Assembly (NCBI RefSeq): GCF_000473105.1
Contig: NZ_KI421498.1
Span: 1,550,001-1,614,000, forward strand
From: Phaeobacter inhibens DSM 16374
GTDB taxonomy: Bacteria > Pseudomonadota > Alphaproteobacteria > Rhodobacterales > Rhodobacteraceae
Direction of reading: 5' to 3'
DNA: 64,000 bases
In this document: piece after piece, positions 42,781-54,552 of the stretch
Layout of the letters: every line of letters starts with the position of its first letter
Position numbering within the stretch: position 1 is the first letter of the stretch
Notes under the pieces: model-generated
The model's database searches: none
The model's input: only the letters and a program-made list of their open reading frames with translations
Told to the model about the DNA's origin: nothing
Made by a program: the position numbers and the translations under genes

Positions 42781-43418
42781 GCCGCCTCTCCTTGGGCCAA
42801 TGCCTCCCTGATCAGATCCACGCGGATGCTGGCCTGAAAGGCCACCGCCAGCGCGTCAGAGGTCAGCTCACCCAGCACCGGCAACCGCCCCAAATGCGCC
42901 ACCTTGCCGAATTGGCAGATGGTTTCCTCCACCTCCGGCTCGGCGTCGCCTATGAAGGCCACGCCCACAACCAGACAGCCCGCATCGCGCAGGGCTTTCA
43001 GCGACAAAAGCGTGTGATTGATCGTGCCCAGCTGTGTGCGTGCACACAGGATCACCGGCGCGCCCCAGCGGGCAAACAGGTCGAGATACAGAACCTTGCG
43101 GTTCAAGGGCACCATCAGCCCGCCGGCCCCCTCGGCCACCAGCACACCGTCCACTTTGGGCAAGGCCAGCGCATTGGGGTCAATCTCCACGCCCTCAGCC
43201 TCTGCCGACAGATGCGGCGAGGCAGGCAATTGCAGCAGGTACCCCTCCGGCAGCGCCGGGCGGCCTGACAGTCGTGCAACAGTCTGGCTGTCGGTCTCCT
43301 CCTCCATTCCGGATTGCACCGGCTTCCAATAGGTCGCATCCAGCGCCTGCACCAACCCGGCCGAAAAAATGGTCTTGCCAATGCCGGTATCGGTTCCAGT
43401 GACGATCAGCGCGCTCAT
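42777..43418 (-). CDS. bioD: Dethiobiotin synthetase
   Basis: BioD closes the ureido ring of dethiobiotin from DAPA, CO2 and ATP. The 213-residue protein has the modified P-loop GTDTGIGKT (8-16), the KPVQSG motif near residue 33 and EGAGGLMVPLN. It overlaps bioA and bioF by 4 bp on either side. Confidence 0.97.
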   Translation of the reverse strand: MSALIVTGTDTGIGKTIFSAGLVQALDATYWKPVQSGMEEETDSQTVARLSGRPALPEGYLLQLPASPHLSAEAEGVEIDPNALALPKVDGVLVAEGAGGLMVPLNRKVLYLDLFARWGAPVILCARTQLGTINHTLLSLKALRDAGCLVVGVAFIGDAEPEVEETICQFGKVAHLGRLPVLGELTSDALAVAFQASIRVDLIREALAQGEAA

Positions 43419-44554
43419 GGCCTTGTCTCCATTTCCCGGGCGAGGTTTTCGAACATCCGGGTGATGACCTGTGCCCCCGTGTTCAACGTGATCGACAGCC
43501 GCAGCCGCGAGGTGCCGCGGGGCACCGTTGGCGGGCGGATGCCGCGGATGTCATAGCCGTAGCCTTGCATCGCTGCTGCCAGCGCCATGGTGCGTTTGTC
43601 GTCACCGATCACCACCGGCAGGATCTGGCTGTGATAGCCGTCCAACCCGCAGAGGCGTTTGGCCTCTGCTTGCGCATGGGTGATCCCCTGCCACGCCTGT
43701 TCGCGGCAGCCCGTGTTCTGTTGCAGCTCAGCCAGGGCTGCCCGTACCAGTGCGGCGTTCAGCGGTGACGGGGCGGTGGCAAAGATGAACCCGCGCGCCT
43801 TGTTGATCAGTGTCTCGATCAGTACCCGCTGACCGCAGATCAGCGCGCCAGAGGCCCCCAGCGCCTTGCCGCAGGTGTGCAGGGACAGGACGTTGGGACG
43901 GTGCGCGATTTCATGCGCCAGCCCGCGGCCCAGATCGCCAAACACGCCTGTGGAATGCGCCTCATCCACCACCAACACCGTGCCGTCCGCATCCGCAAGC
44001 GCCATCAATGCATCCAGCGGGGCCAGGTCGCCGTCCATCGAATAGACCGCCTCAACCGCGATCCAGACCTGGCCTATGCCGCCCTCGGCACGCCAAGCCT
44101 TCAGCACCCGCGAAGCGTCTTCCACGTCGCCATGGGCAAAACTGCGGGTTTCTGCCCGGCCCAGCCGCATCCCGTCATGGGTGCTGGCATGGATCAGCGC
44201 ATCATAGAGCACCAGATCGCCCTGCTGCGGCAGAGTGGAAAAGATTGCTTGATTGGCAGTGAAGCCGCCGCCCATGAACAGCGCCGCCTCGGTGCCGAAA
44301 AACGCGGCCGCTTCCGCCTCCAGCAACTGATGTTCTGCGTCATTGCCGCGCAGCAGGCGCGAACCGCCTGCGCCCACCGGCACCCCGCGCGCCAGCGCAT
44401 CGGCGGCAGCGGTGCGCAGCACATCGCTGCCCGCCAGCCCCAGATAGTCGTTGGAAGCAAAATCATGCCCGTCCCGTGGCATCAGCTGCCGGTAGCGTCC
44501 GCGCGTGCGCAGCGCGTCCAGCGATGTTTCATGCCTCGGGAAGGCGCCCGCCAT
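43415..44554 (-). CDS. bioF: 8-amino-7-oxononanoate synthase
   Basis: BioF condenses pimeloyl thioester with L-alanine. The 379-residue PLP enzyme of the alpha-oxoamine synthase family has SNDYLGLAG (34-42), GAGGSRLLRGN, VVDEAHSTGVFG and the PLP lysine near residue 230 in HTCGKALGASG. Its ATG overlaps the bioB stop by one base (TGATG). Confidence 0.97.
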   Translation of the reverse strand: MAGAFPRHETSLDALRTRGRYRQLMPRDGHDFASNDYLGLAGSDVLRTAAADALARGVPVGAGGSRLLRGNDAEHQLLEAEAAAFFGTEAALFMGGGFTANQAIFSTLPQQGDLVLYDALIHASTHDGMRLGRAETRSFAHGDVEDASRVLKAWRAEGGIGQVWIAVEAVYSMDGDLAPLDALMALADADGTVLVVDEAHSTGVFGDLGRGLAHEIAHRPNVLSLHTCGKALGASGALICGQRVLIETLINKARGFIFATAPSPLNAALVRAALAELQQNTGCREQAWQGITHAQAEAKRLCGLDGYHSQILPVVIGDDKRTMALAAAMQGYGYDIRGIRPPTVPRGTSRLRLSITLNTGAQVITRMFENLAREMETRP

Positions 44555-45531
44555 CAGCGGCTGCCGTCACATCCCACCGCCATCGCGGTGATGCCCAGAC
44601 GGTCGAACAGCTGCTGGTCCTTGTCCTCTTCGGGGTTGTCGGCGGTCAGCAGCGTGTCACCGACAAAGATCGAGTTGGCACCGGCAAAGAAGCACATCGC
44701 CTGCATCTCGTCCGACATATCGGTGCGGCCTGCGGACAGGCGCACGTGGGATTTCGGCATCAGGATGCGGGCCAGCGCCACCGAGCGGACAAATTCGATC
44801 GGATCCAGCTTCTCGACATTGGCCAGCGGCGTATCGGCAATCGGGATCAGCATGTTCACCGGCACCGAGTCGGGATGCACCTCCAGCGTTGCCAGCGCCA
44901 GCATCATGTCGATGCGGTCCAGCTGCTGCTCACCCATGCCGACAATACCGCCGGAACAGACTTTGATGCCCGCCTCGCGCACCCGGTTCAGGGTGTCGAT
45001 CCGGTCGGCAAAGGTGCGGGTGGTGATGATCTCGGAGTAATACCGCTCGGAGGTGTCGATATTGTGGTTGTAATAATCCAACCCCGCATCGCGCAGACGG
45101 AACACCTGGTCTTCCTCCAGCATGCCCAAGGTCATGCAGGTCTCCATGCCGAGATCCTTGACGCCCTGCACCATGGCTTCCAGTGCGGCCATGTCGCGGT
45201 CCTTGGGCGAGCGCCAGGCAGCCCCCATGCAATAGCGCGTCGCGCCGCCTTCCTTGGCTTTCCTGGCTTCGGCAATCACCCGCTGCACCTCGATCAGCTT
45301 GGAGGCCGAGAGCTGCGCGCCGTTGCGGGCCGACTGCGAGCAATAGGCGCAATCCTCGGCGCAGCCGCCGGTCTTGATGCTGAGAAGCTTGGATTTCTGC
45401 ACCTGGTTCGGGTCGAAATACTGCCGGTGTACGGTGTGTGCCTGAAACAGCAGGTCCATGAAAGGCGTGTTGTAAATCGCTTCCGCTTCCTCGCGGGTCC
45501 AATCGGTGCGGATGGGTGCAGCGTCCAGCAT
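44554..45531 (-). CDS. bioB: Biotin synthase
   Basis: BioB inserts sulfur into dethiobiotin. The 325-residue radical SAM enzyme has the cluster motif CAEDCAYC (Cys57, Cys61, Cys64), [16 protein letters not shown] near the N terminus and the GGIVGMGE and [10 protein letters not shown] motifs. GGAG precedes the ATG at 45531. It is first in the operon bioB-F-D-A-G-C, behind a promoter covered by a BioR box. Confidence 0.97.
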   Translation of the reverse strand: MLDAAPIRTDWTREEAEAIYNTPFMDLLFQAHTVHRQYFDPNQVQKSKLLSIKTGGCAEDCAYCSQSARNGAQLSASKLIEVQRVIAEARKAKEGGATRYCMGAAWRSPKDRDMAALEAMVQGVKDLGMETCMTLGMLEEDQVFRLRDAGLDYYNHNIDTSERYYSEIITTRTFADRIDTLNRVREAGIKVCSGGIVGMGEQQLDRIDMMLALATLEVHPDSVPVNMLIPIADTPLANVEKLDPIEFVRSVALARILMPKSHVRLSAGRTDMSDEMQAMCFFAGANSIFVGDTLLTADNPEEDKDQQLFDRLGITAMAVGCDGSR

Positions 45532-45582
45532 GCTGTCTCCTGTTCTCTCTACCTGATGGCCATACGCGGATGGCGTTATTGT

Positions 45583-45612
45583 TTTATAGATAACTTGACG
45601 GGTCACGATCAA
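45583..45612 (-). promoter_or_regulatory. bioB promoter with BioR operator
   Basis: On the minus strand TTGATC (plus 45607-45612) and TATAAA (plus 45583-45588) are 18 bp apart and form a good promoter 50-80 bp before bioB. The sequence TTATAGATAA at 45584-45593 is an exact match to the BioR box TTATMKATAA of alphaproteobacteria and covers the -10, so BioR (GntR family, not in this window) should repress the operon when biotin is sufficient. Confidence 0.85.
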
Positions 45613-45745
45613 GCATAAAGCTGCAGTGCAGCGAATTCACTCCACCTCTGAACTATTATCAATTCATATTACTGTTATTTAACGATAATAATAATCTATA
45701 AAATAAGACATTGACGGGGAGACCATATCTCCCCTACCCCTAAAG

Positions 45746-45858
45746 CACGCAGGGGAGTCCCGCCAAGGGGACTGAGAGGCGTTTAGGTGCGGGACATTCC
45801 GGACCGGCGGCGCGACCCTTTGAACCTGACCCAGTTGATACTGGCGTAGGAAGCTAGG
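45746..45858 (+). promoter_or_regulatory. TPP riboswitch (THI element) of the thiamine operon
   Basis: The conserved parts are in order: GGGGAGTCC, then CTGAGAGG (about 45772-45779), then ACCCTTTGAACCTGA (about 45815-45829), CAGTTGATACTGGCGTAGGAA. This is the standard TPP aptamer. About 135 bases separate it from the thiC start, including a GC-rich imperfect hairpin around 45912-45935 (GGGGGTCGTACGCCCTC) that could be the expression platform. Confidence 0.95.
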
Positions 45859-45973
45859 CGCGCATGGCTGCGGGAATTGTACACTCCCTGACGTCTTGCG
45901 TTGACTGAACAAGGGGGTCGTACGCCCTCTGTTTCCCGAGCCAAACCTCATCTGGTGTCTTTTCCAAGTCTAG

Positions 45974-48771
<2,798 letters not shown>

Positions 48772-48940
48772 GCTGCGCGCTGGCACCCTCGACGAGGCTC
48801 TGCAACAGCTCGGCTATGCCCAGTCCGCAGTTGCAACCGCCGTCAACGGGCAGTTCGTGGCCCGCGCCGCCCGTCCCGGGATTCAACTGGCGGACGGAGA
48901 TCGGCTGGAGATCCTGACGCCGATGCAGGGAGGCTGAGCA

Positions 48941-49708
48941 GTGCAACTCTATGGACAGAACATCACCTCCCGCCTGCTGCTGGGGACGGCGCAATACCCC
49001 TCTCCCAGGGTACTGAATGCAGCAATCAAAAGCAGCGCCAGCGAGATCATCACGGTGTCGCTGCGGCGGGAAACGGCGGAGGGCACCGGTGCCGGGTTCT
49101 GGGATCAGCTACGCGCATTGGACTGTCGCATCCTGCCCAATACGGCCGGTTGCCATTCCGTGCAGGAGGCTGTGACCACCGCCCATATGGCGCGCGAGCT
49201 ATTCGACACCCCATGGATCAAACTGGAGGTGATCGGCCATTCCGACACACTGCAGCCGGATGTCTTTGCGCTGGTGGAGGCTGCGCGCGTGCTGTCTGAC
49301 GACGGATTTCAGGTATTTCCCTACACGACCGACGATCTTGTCGTGGGCGAAAAACTGCTCGAGGCCGGTTGCGAAGTGCTGATGCCCTGGGGCGCGCCAA
49401 TAGGGTCCGGCCAGGGCCTGCGCAACCCAGATGCCCTGCGCGCGATGCGGGCGCATTTCCCCGACGTGCCGCTGATCGTGGATGCGGGCATCGGCCGTCC
49501 CTCAGATGCCACTCAGGCGATGGAACTGGGAATGGACGCGGTGCTGTTGAACACCGCAGTTGCGAAGGCTGGAGACCCTGCCGGAATGGCCCGTGCCGTC
49601 GCGCTGGCCATTGAGGCTGGCCGCGCGGGATATCTGGCTGATCCGATGGAACGGCGCGATATGGCCGTGCCCTCCACCCCTGTTCTTGGCCTCGCCGCGC
49701 TGAGCTGA
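48941..49708 (+). CDS. thiG: Thiazole synthase
   Basis: ThiG builds the thiazole phosphate ring from DXP, dehydroglycine and ThiS thiocarboxylate. The 255-residue TIM barrel begins with GTG at 48941, behind AGGGAGG. It shows [12 protein letters not shown], the Schiff-base lysine near residue 94 in [22 protein letters not shown] and [11 protein letters not shown]. It lies 3 bp after thiS. Confidence 0.97.
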   Translation: MQLYGQNITSRLLLGTAQYPSPRVLNAAIKSSASEIITVSLRRETAEGTGAGFWDQLRALDCRILPNTAGCHSVQEAVTTAHMARELFDTPWIKLEVIGHSDTLQPDVFALVEAARVLSDDGFQVFPYTTDDLVVGEKLLEAGCEVLMPWGAPIGSGQGLRNPDALRAMRAHFPDVPLIVDAGIGRPSDATQAMELGMDAVLLNTAVAKAGDPAGMARAVALAIEAGRAGYLADPMERRDMAVPSTPVLGLAALS

Positions 49709-49731
49709 GCGCCCTCAATTTGGAGACGACA

Positions 49732-50325
49732 ATGGAGCGTTTTTACCTGATCGTTGGCCATGTCAGCCAACTGGAACTACTGGTGCCGCATGGCGTGCGA
49801 CTGGTGCAGCTGCGGCTGAAGGATCGGCCAGAGCAGGAGATCCGCCGCCAGATTGCGCGGGCGCGGGATTTCTGCGCGGTGCATGGTGCACAGCTGGTGG
49901 TCAATGACCATTGGCAGGTCGCGCTGGATCTGAATTGCGGATTTATACATCTGGGGCAAGAAGACATGGACAGTGCCGACTTTGCCGCCCTGCGTCGCAA
50001 GGGCGTAAGGTTTGGCCTGTCGACCCACGATGAGGCGGAGCTGGAGCGCGCCCTGTCCCACGCGCCGGACTATGTCGCGCTTGGCCCAGTGTATGAAACC
50101 CTGCTGAAGAAGATGAAATGGGCACCACAAGGTGTGGATCGCGTGCGGCGCTGGAAGGAGATGGCAGGCAGAACCCCTCTGGTTGCCATTGGCGGGCTGA
50201 CCCCCGAGCGCCTGCCCGGTGTCTTTGCCGCTGGCGCAGACAGCGCCGCTGTGGTCACCGATATCCTCCAGGCCACTGATCCGGAGGCGCGCACGCGCGA
50301 ATGGATCAAGGCCTGCGCCTCATGA
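49732..50325 (+). CDS. thiE: Thiamine-phosphate synthase
   Basis: ThiE couples HMP-pyrophosphate and thiazole phosphate. The 197-residue barrel is a divergent member: VQLRLKD replaces the usual QLR-KD block, LVVNDHWQVALDLNCGFIHLGQED holds the substrate loop, and YVALGPVYETLLKK replaces the more common GPIFPTxTK. IGGLTPERLPGVFAAGADSAAVV gives the phosphate loop. The ATG at 49732 with GGAG upstream is used rather than the TTG at 49720. It overlaps thiF as ATGA. Confidence 0.92.
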   Translation: MERFYLIVGHVSQLELLVPHGVRLVQLRLKDRPEQEIRRQIARARDFCAVHGAQLVVNDHWQVALDLNCGFIHLGQEDMDSADFAALRRKGVRFGLSTHDEAELERALSHAPDYVALGPVYETLLKKMKWAPQGVDRVRRWKEMAGRTPLVAIGGLTPERLPGVFAAGADSAAVVTDILQATDPEARTREWIKACAS

Positions 50326-51290
50326 GTCGCTTTGACCGCCAGATTGCCCTGCCCGAGGTGGGAGCGGAGGGACAGGCAAAGCTCGCTGCCGCCCATGTTC
50401 TGGTGGTTGGGGCTGGTGGGTTAGGCAGTCCTGTCCTGCAATATCTTGCCGGGGCCGGAATTGGCGAAATCACGGTGATGGATGGCGACAGTGTGGAAGC
50501 CACGAACCTGCCGCGCCAACCCCTGTATACACCCGCAGATATCGGCCGCTACAAAGTTGACGCAGCCCGCGAAAGGCTGTGCGCCATGGCGCCGGAACTG
50601 CGCCTGCATCCCCATGCGCGTGATCTGACACCTGATAATGTCATGGCTGCCGTCACGCCGGTGGATCTGGTGATTGATGCCGCCGACAGCCATGCAGTGT
50701 CTTATACCCTGTCAGATTGTTGCCAGCGGCTCGGGCGGGATCTGATCTCTGGCTCGGCATTGGCGCAATCGGGATATGTCGGCGTGTTCTGCGGCGGCGG
50801 TCCGTCGCTGCGCGCCGTATTCCCTGACCCGCCCGGCAGTGCCGCCACCTGCGCCACCTCCGGGATCATGGGTCCGGTTGTCGGCGTGATTGGCGCCTGG
50901 CAGGCGCAGCTGGCGTTGAAGCTGTTGCTCAACCATCAGCCGACCCCGCGCGGGCGCATCTTCAGCGTGGATTTCGCAGGGCTGCAAATGGGTGGTTTTG
51001 ATTTCAGCACCGCAAGGGAGCCAGCCCGCCCCCTCCCCTTCATCGGGTTGAACGCGATCACCGATGAGGACTACGTGGTTGAGTTGCGCCCCGAGCAAGA
51101 GGCCCCGACACCCGCTGTCCGAACCGCTGTTCGTATTCTGCCGGAGGCCTTGCAGGCGAGAGATCTGCCCGGTGATCGCCGCGTGGTGCTGGCCTGTCAC
51201 AGTGGCCTGCGCGCCTGGCGCACGGCGGCTGAGATTGCCCCGGATTTCGCTGGAGAACTTGTCCTGCTAGCCGCGGGCCAACCCAGATGA
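50322..51290 (+). CDS. thiF: ThiF-type adenylyltransferase with C-terminal rhodanese-like extension
   Basis: ThiF adenylates the C terminus of ThiS. The 322-residue protein has the ATP-binding motif VVGAGGLGSP (28-37), DGDSVEATNLPRQ, the adenylation region, and ATCATSGIMGPVVGVIG. The MoeB/ThiF zinc motif, usually CYRC before the FPEP-like block, reads PSLRAVFPDP here, so these cysteines are missing. About 80 residues follow the core and end in a rhodanese-like loop CHSGLR (Cys292) and AAEIAPDFAGELVLLAAG. The fusion suggests that sulfur may be passed directly to ThiS-adenylate (inference). Confidence 0.9.
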   Translation: MSRFDRQIALPEVGAEGQAKLAAAHVLVVGAGGLGSPVLQYLAGAGIGEITVMDGDSVEATNLPRQPLYTPADIGRYKVDAARERLCAMAPELRLHPHARDLTPDNVMAAVTPVDLVIDAADSHAVSYTLSDCCQRLGRDLISGSALAQSGYVGVFCGGGPSLRAVFPDPPGSAATCATSGIMGPVVGVIGAWQAQLALKLLLNHQPTPRGRIFSVDFAGLQMGGFDFSTAREPARPLPFIGLNAITDEDYVVELRPEQEAPTPAVRTAVRILPEALQARDLPGDRRVVLACHSGLRAWRTAAEIAPDFAGELVLLAAGQPR

Positions 51291-52084
51291 CCACGCTTCT
51301 GATCATCGCGGGGACAGACAGCAGCGGCGGTGCAGGGCTGACCCGCGATGTCGCTGCGGCCACTGCAATGGCCCAGCTGCTTCCGCAATTTGCACAGCGC
51401 TCGCTCTCGTTGCGACCGGTGGTGACGGCGGTAACCGTGCAGACAGATGCGGCCCTGGAGGAGATCCACCCGACGCGGCCCGAGGTCATTCAGAGCCAGA
51501 TACGCGCAGCCGCCGCGACCGGGCCGATTTCTGCGGTGAAAATTGGTATGGTCGGCAGCGCAATGGCCGCCGAAAGCATTGCCAAGGCGCTGGCTCTTTC
51601 GGTGCCCGACACATGCCCGGTCGTACTGGACCCAGTGCTGCGCAGCAGTTCCGGTGGCCGGTTGATGCAGGCCTCAGACCTCAAGCCCCTGATTACACGG
51701 GCCAATCTCATCACCCCCAATGTGCAAGAGGCCGCTCAGCTTGCCCCCTGCCTGAGCGACCGGCAACTCGACAGCCCTGACGCACCCGGTAACGCATCGC
51801 AGACCCGTCGGTTGCAGCAGGCTCGTCAGTTGCAGGATGCGGGCGCCGATGCGGTGCTGATCAAAGGCGGGCACGGAGGTGGGGCACTGTCGGTTGACCA
51901 CCTCTTCTTCGGTGACGCGCATATTCGCTACGAGAGACCACGTCTGCCGCGCGGCAGGCGTGGCACCGGCTGCACCCTCGCCACGGCAATTGCTGTTCAG
52001 CTGATGGCGGGCCGGGGCTTGGATCAGGCTTGCGCCAATGCCGGTGATTACGTGCATGAATGGCTGAAGGAGGCCGCAACCTGA
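51287..52084 (+). CDS. thiD: Hydroxymethylpyrimidine/phosphomethylpyrimidine kinase
   Basis: ThiD phosphorylates HMP and HMP-phosphate. The 265-residue ribokinase-like protein has IAGTDSSGGAGLTRDV (7-22), AVTVQTD, KIGMVGS, VVLDPVLRSSSGGRLM, LITPNVQEAAQL, DAVLIKGGHGGG and GRRGTGCTLATAIA, covering substrate and anion-hole motifs. It overlaps thiF by 4 bp and is last in the operon. Terminator at 52258. Confidence 0.95.
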   Translation: MTTLLIIAGTDSSGGAGLTRDVAAATAMAQLLPQFAQRSLSLRPVVTAVTVQTDAALEEIHPTRPEVIQSQIRAAAATGPISAVKIGMVGSAMAAESIAKALALSVPDTCPVVLDPVLRSSSGGRLMQASDLKPLITRANLITPNVQEAAQLAPCLSDRQLDSPDAPGNASQTRRLQQARQLQDAGADAVLIKGGHGGGALSVDHLFFGDAHIRYERPRLPRGRRGTGCTLATAIAVQLMAGRGLDQACANAGDYVHEWLKEAAT

Positions 52085-52257
52085 GCAGCGCCGCCCAGTC
52101 CGAGCAAGCGATCGCAGCCAGATCTCGCTTTGGACTCGCAGTGAAACGGCCTGTGAGGGGGACCGTTTGGCGCGTCTTTACCTCGGCGTGCCTTTGCGGC
52201 TCGGACAACGCTGTTCTCAGCCGGAAGGCAAATCTGCCGGAGGGGCGGAAGGGAAAA

Positions 52258-52283
52258 ACCGCGCCGGACTGGTCCGGCGCGGT
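52258..52283. terminator. Bidirectional terminator between thiD and the chemoreceptor gene
   Basis: ACCGCGCCGGA (52258-52268) pairs perfectly with TCCGGCGCGGT (52273-52283), an 11-bp stem with CTGG loop. Five A precede it and a T-rich GTCTTT follows, so it can serve both convergent genes. Confidence 0.88.
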
Positions 52284-52355
52284 GTCTTTGTGGTCAGCCC
52301 CATTCCTGGCCTGACTTAGCCTGATTTGGCTTGGGGTTGGGGGCGTTTGGCGGGA

Positions 52356-54290
52356 TCAGAAATCCTGCCAGATGTCCTTGGCGGCATTGCCGCTGGTGCT
52401 GGCTGCTGCGGGGGCTGGCTGTGGTGTGACAGCCTCAAGGTCCCAATCATCGCCATGGGCACTGGGGGCGGCCGGTGTGGCCTCCTGCGTGGCAACCGCC
52501 CTCCGGGTTGGCGCTGTGGACACTGCGGGTTTACGGGCCGGGGCCTGCCCGCCGCCTGCTGCGACACGGAAATGGGCGACCAGCTCCGCCAGCTTGCTGG
52601 CATCAGCGTTCAACATGTGACCGGCGGCGGTGGCCTCTTCAACCATGGCGGCATTCTGCTGGGTGACCTGATCCAGCTGGGTCACGCCGGTGTTGATCTC
52701 ATGCAGGCCAGTGGACTGTTCGCTGGCCCCGGTCGCAATGCCGGACACCAGTTGCGAGATATGACTGACCCGTTCGACAATGCCCTGAAGCGCATCACCA
52801 GTTTTTCCAACCAGATCCACGCCACGCTCCACCTGTTTGGTGCTGTCGCCGATCAGTGTCTTGATCTCCATCGCGGCATCCGAGGAGCGCTGCGCCAGCG
52901 CCCGCACCTCACTGGCGACCACGGCAAAGCCCTTGCCCGCCTCGCCAGCGCGTGCGGCTTCCACCCCGGCGTTGAGCGCCAGAAGGTTGGTCTGAAAGGC
53001 AATGTCATCAATCACACTGATGATCTGAGAGATATGGGTCGAGGATTGTTCGATCTCGGTCATGGCAGAGACCGCGCTCTGGACCACTTCGCCGCTGGTT
53101 TCGGCCTCCTGTTTGGCCTCCTGCATGATGCTTTCGACGCTGCGCGCCCCTTCGGCGGCGGATTTCACGCTTGCCGTCATCTCATCCAGAGCGGCGGCGG
53201 TCTCCTCCAGCGTGGCGGCCTGGCTTTCGGTGCGGTTCGACAGATCGTCAGACGCCTGGCTGATTTCATTTGCCCCACTGCGGATGCTCTCGGCTGTGTC
53301 AATCACCTGAGTGACCGTGGAGCCCAGGGTCTCCGCCGTGCGGTTGAAGTCACGCTGCAGCTGGGCGTAGTCCTCAGGCAGGTTTTCATTGATGCGAACG
53401 GTCAGGTCCCCCTGCGACAGTGCCGCCAGACGGCTGGAGATGACCTGGACGACATCAGCACGCTCTGCGTCGCGGGCCTGTTGATGACCTTTCATCGCCT
53501 CCTGCTGCTCCAATTTCTCGCGGAACGCTTCCAGCGTGCGGGCCATTTCGCCGATTTCGCTACGGGCCTGCGTATAGGGAACATCGGCATGGGTTTCGCC
53601 CTCCGCCATGGAAGCCATCCGCGCCTTCAGCCCATTGATCGGCCCCGTCACACTGCGCAACAGGACGGTCGAGGCGATCATCAGCAGAATAAGACTCACG
53701 CCAAGAGTAATCATCGATTCGATCCGCATCTGGGCGAGGTCCGCCTGGATGTCGGAGACATAAGAGCCGGTGCCGATGATCCAGCCCCAGGGTTCAAACG
53801 CCTGCACATAGCCGATTTTCTGTTCCGGCGTGGTCTGCCCCGGTTTCTGGAACCAATAGCGGACCGATCCGGCGCCGTCGCTTGCGGCGACCTTGCCCAG
53901 TTCCTGAAAAACCTTCATGCCCTTCACATCTTCGAAACCGGACCGATCTGTGCCGACCCAATCGGGCACCATCGGATGCGCCCGCACAATCATATTCTGA
54001 TCGAAGGCAAAGAGATATCCGGACGTCTCGAAGCGGATTTTTTCAATCACTTCACGCCCCTGGGCGCGCGCCTCATCGGCGGTAAGGTCACCCGACTGCA
54101 CCTGAGCCTCAAGATCAGCAAGCAGGCTGATGGACGTGTCGATGATGTTGTTTAGTTCACGGTCACGCATGGCATAGGCATTATCGACGGCACGCGACAG
54201 CAGCAGGACGGTCAACAGCACGGAAAGTGCGAGCGCCATCGCCACCACTGCGTAAATACGGATGGGAAGACGAAAGAATATGGACGGCAT
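52356..54290 (-). CDS. Methyl-accepting chemotaxis protein with single Cache domain
   Basis: The 644-residue receptor has a membrane helix at about 10-32, a periplasmic sCache_2-type domain (about 40-190, with YLFAFDQNMIVRAHPMVPDWVGTD and EPWGWIIGTGSYV), a second helix near 193-212, HAMP segments (about 213-330), and the signalling domain with the highly conserved tip IDDIAFQTNLLALNAGVEAARAG. The last five residues, IWQDF, resemble the NWETF-type pentapeptide that tethers CheR/CheB in other receptors. sCache_2 receptors often bind small organic acids; the ligand here is unknown. No other che genes are near. Confidence 0.93.
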   Translation of the reverse strand: MPSIFFRLPIRIYAVVAMALALSVLLTVLLLSRAVDNAYAMRDRELNNIIDTSISLLADLEAQVQSGDLTADEARAQGREVIEKIRFETSGYLFAFDQNMIVRAHPMVPDWVGTDRSGFEDVKGMKVFQELGKVAASDGAGSVRYWFQKPGQTTPEQKIGYVQAFEPWGWIIGTGSYVSDIQADLAQMRIESMITLGVSLILLMIASTVLLRSVTGPINGLKARMASMAEGETHADVPYTQARSEIGEMARTLEAFREKLEQQEAMKGHQQARDAERADVVQVISSRLAALSQGDLTVRINENLPEDYAQLQRDFNRTAETLGSTVTQVIDTAESIRSGANEISQASDDLSNRTESQAATLEETAAALDEMTASVKSAAEGARSVESIMQEAKQEAETSGEVVQSAVSAMTEIEQSSTHISQIISVIDDIAFQTNLLALNAGVEAARAGEAGKGFAVVASEVRALAQRSSDAAMEIKTLIGDSTKQVERGVDLVGKTGDALQGIVERVSHISQLVSGIATGASEQSTGLHEINTGVTQLDQVTQQNAAMVEEATAAGHMLNADASKLAELVAHFRVAAGGGQAPARKPAVSTAPTRRAVATQEATPAAPSAHGDDWDLEAVTPQPAPAAASTSGNAAKDIWQDF

Positions 54291-54493
54291 CGGTCACTTG
54301 GTCCTTTGAGGAATTACATCCTCCGACACTATGCCTCCGCCCCCTAACAAACCGTTAGGTGCGCACCCTCAATTGCCTGTTTCGCAACATTATTACGTAG
54401 AGTTTCGATCTGTTATCTTAAGGCGTTTGAAACCCGCCAAGGCTAAGGCCCTGCGCGGTGTTCCCGCGATTCCGCCAATATCCTGCCCAGAAA

Positions 54494-54522
54494 CGAAAAA
54501 CGGCCCCGCTGCGGGGCCGTTT
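54494..54522 (-). terminator. Intrinsic terminator of rpoH
   Basis: CGGCCCCG (54501-54508) and CGGGGCCG (54512-54519) with flanking A and T pairs form a stem with a CTG loop; on the minus strand it is followed by five T. It lies about 30 bp past rpoH. Confidence 0.85.
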
Positions 54523-54552
54523 CATCCATGTCGCGGTATATCTATGCTTGTG

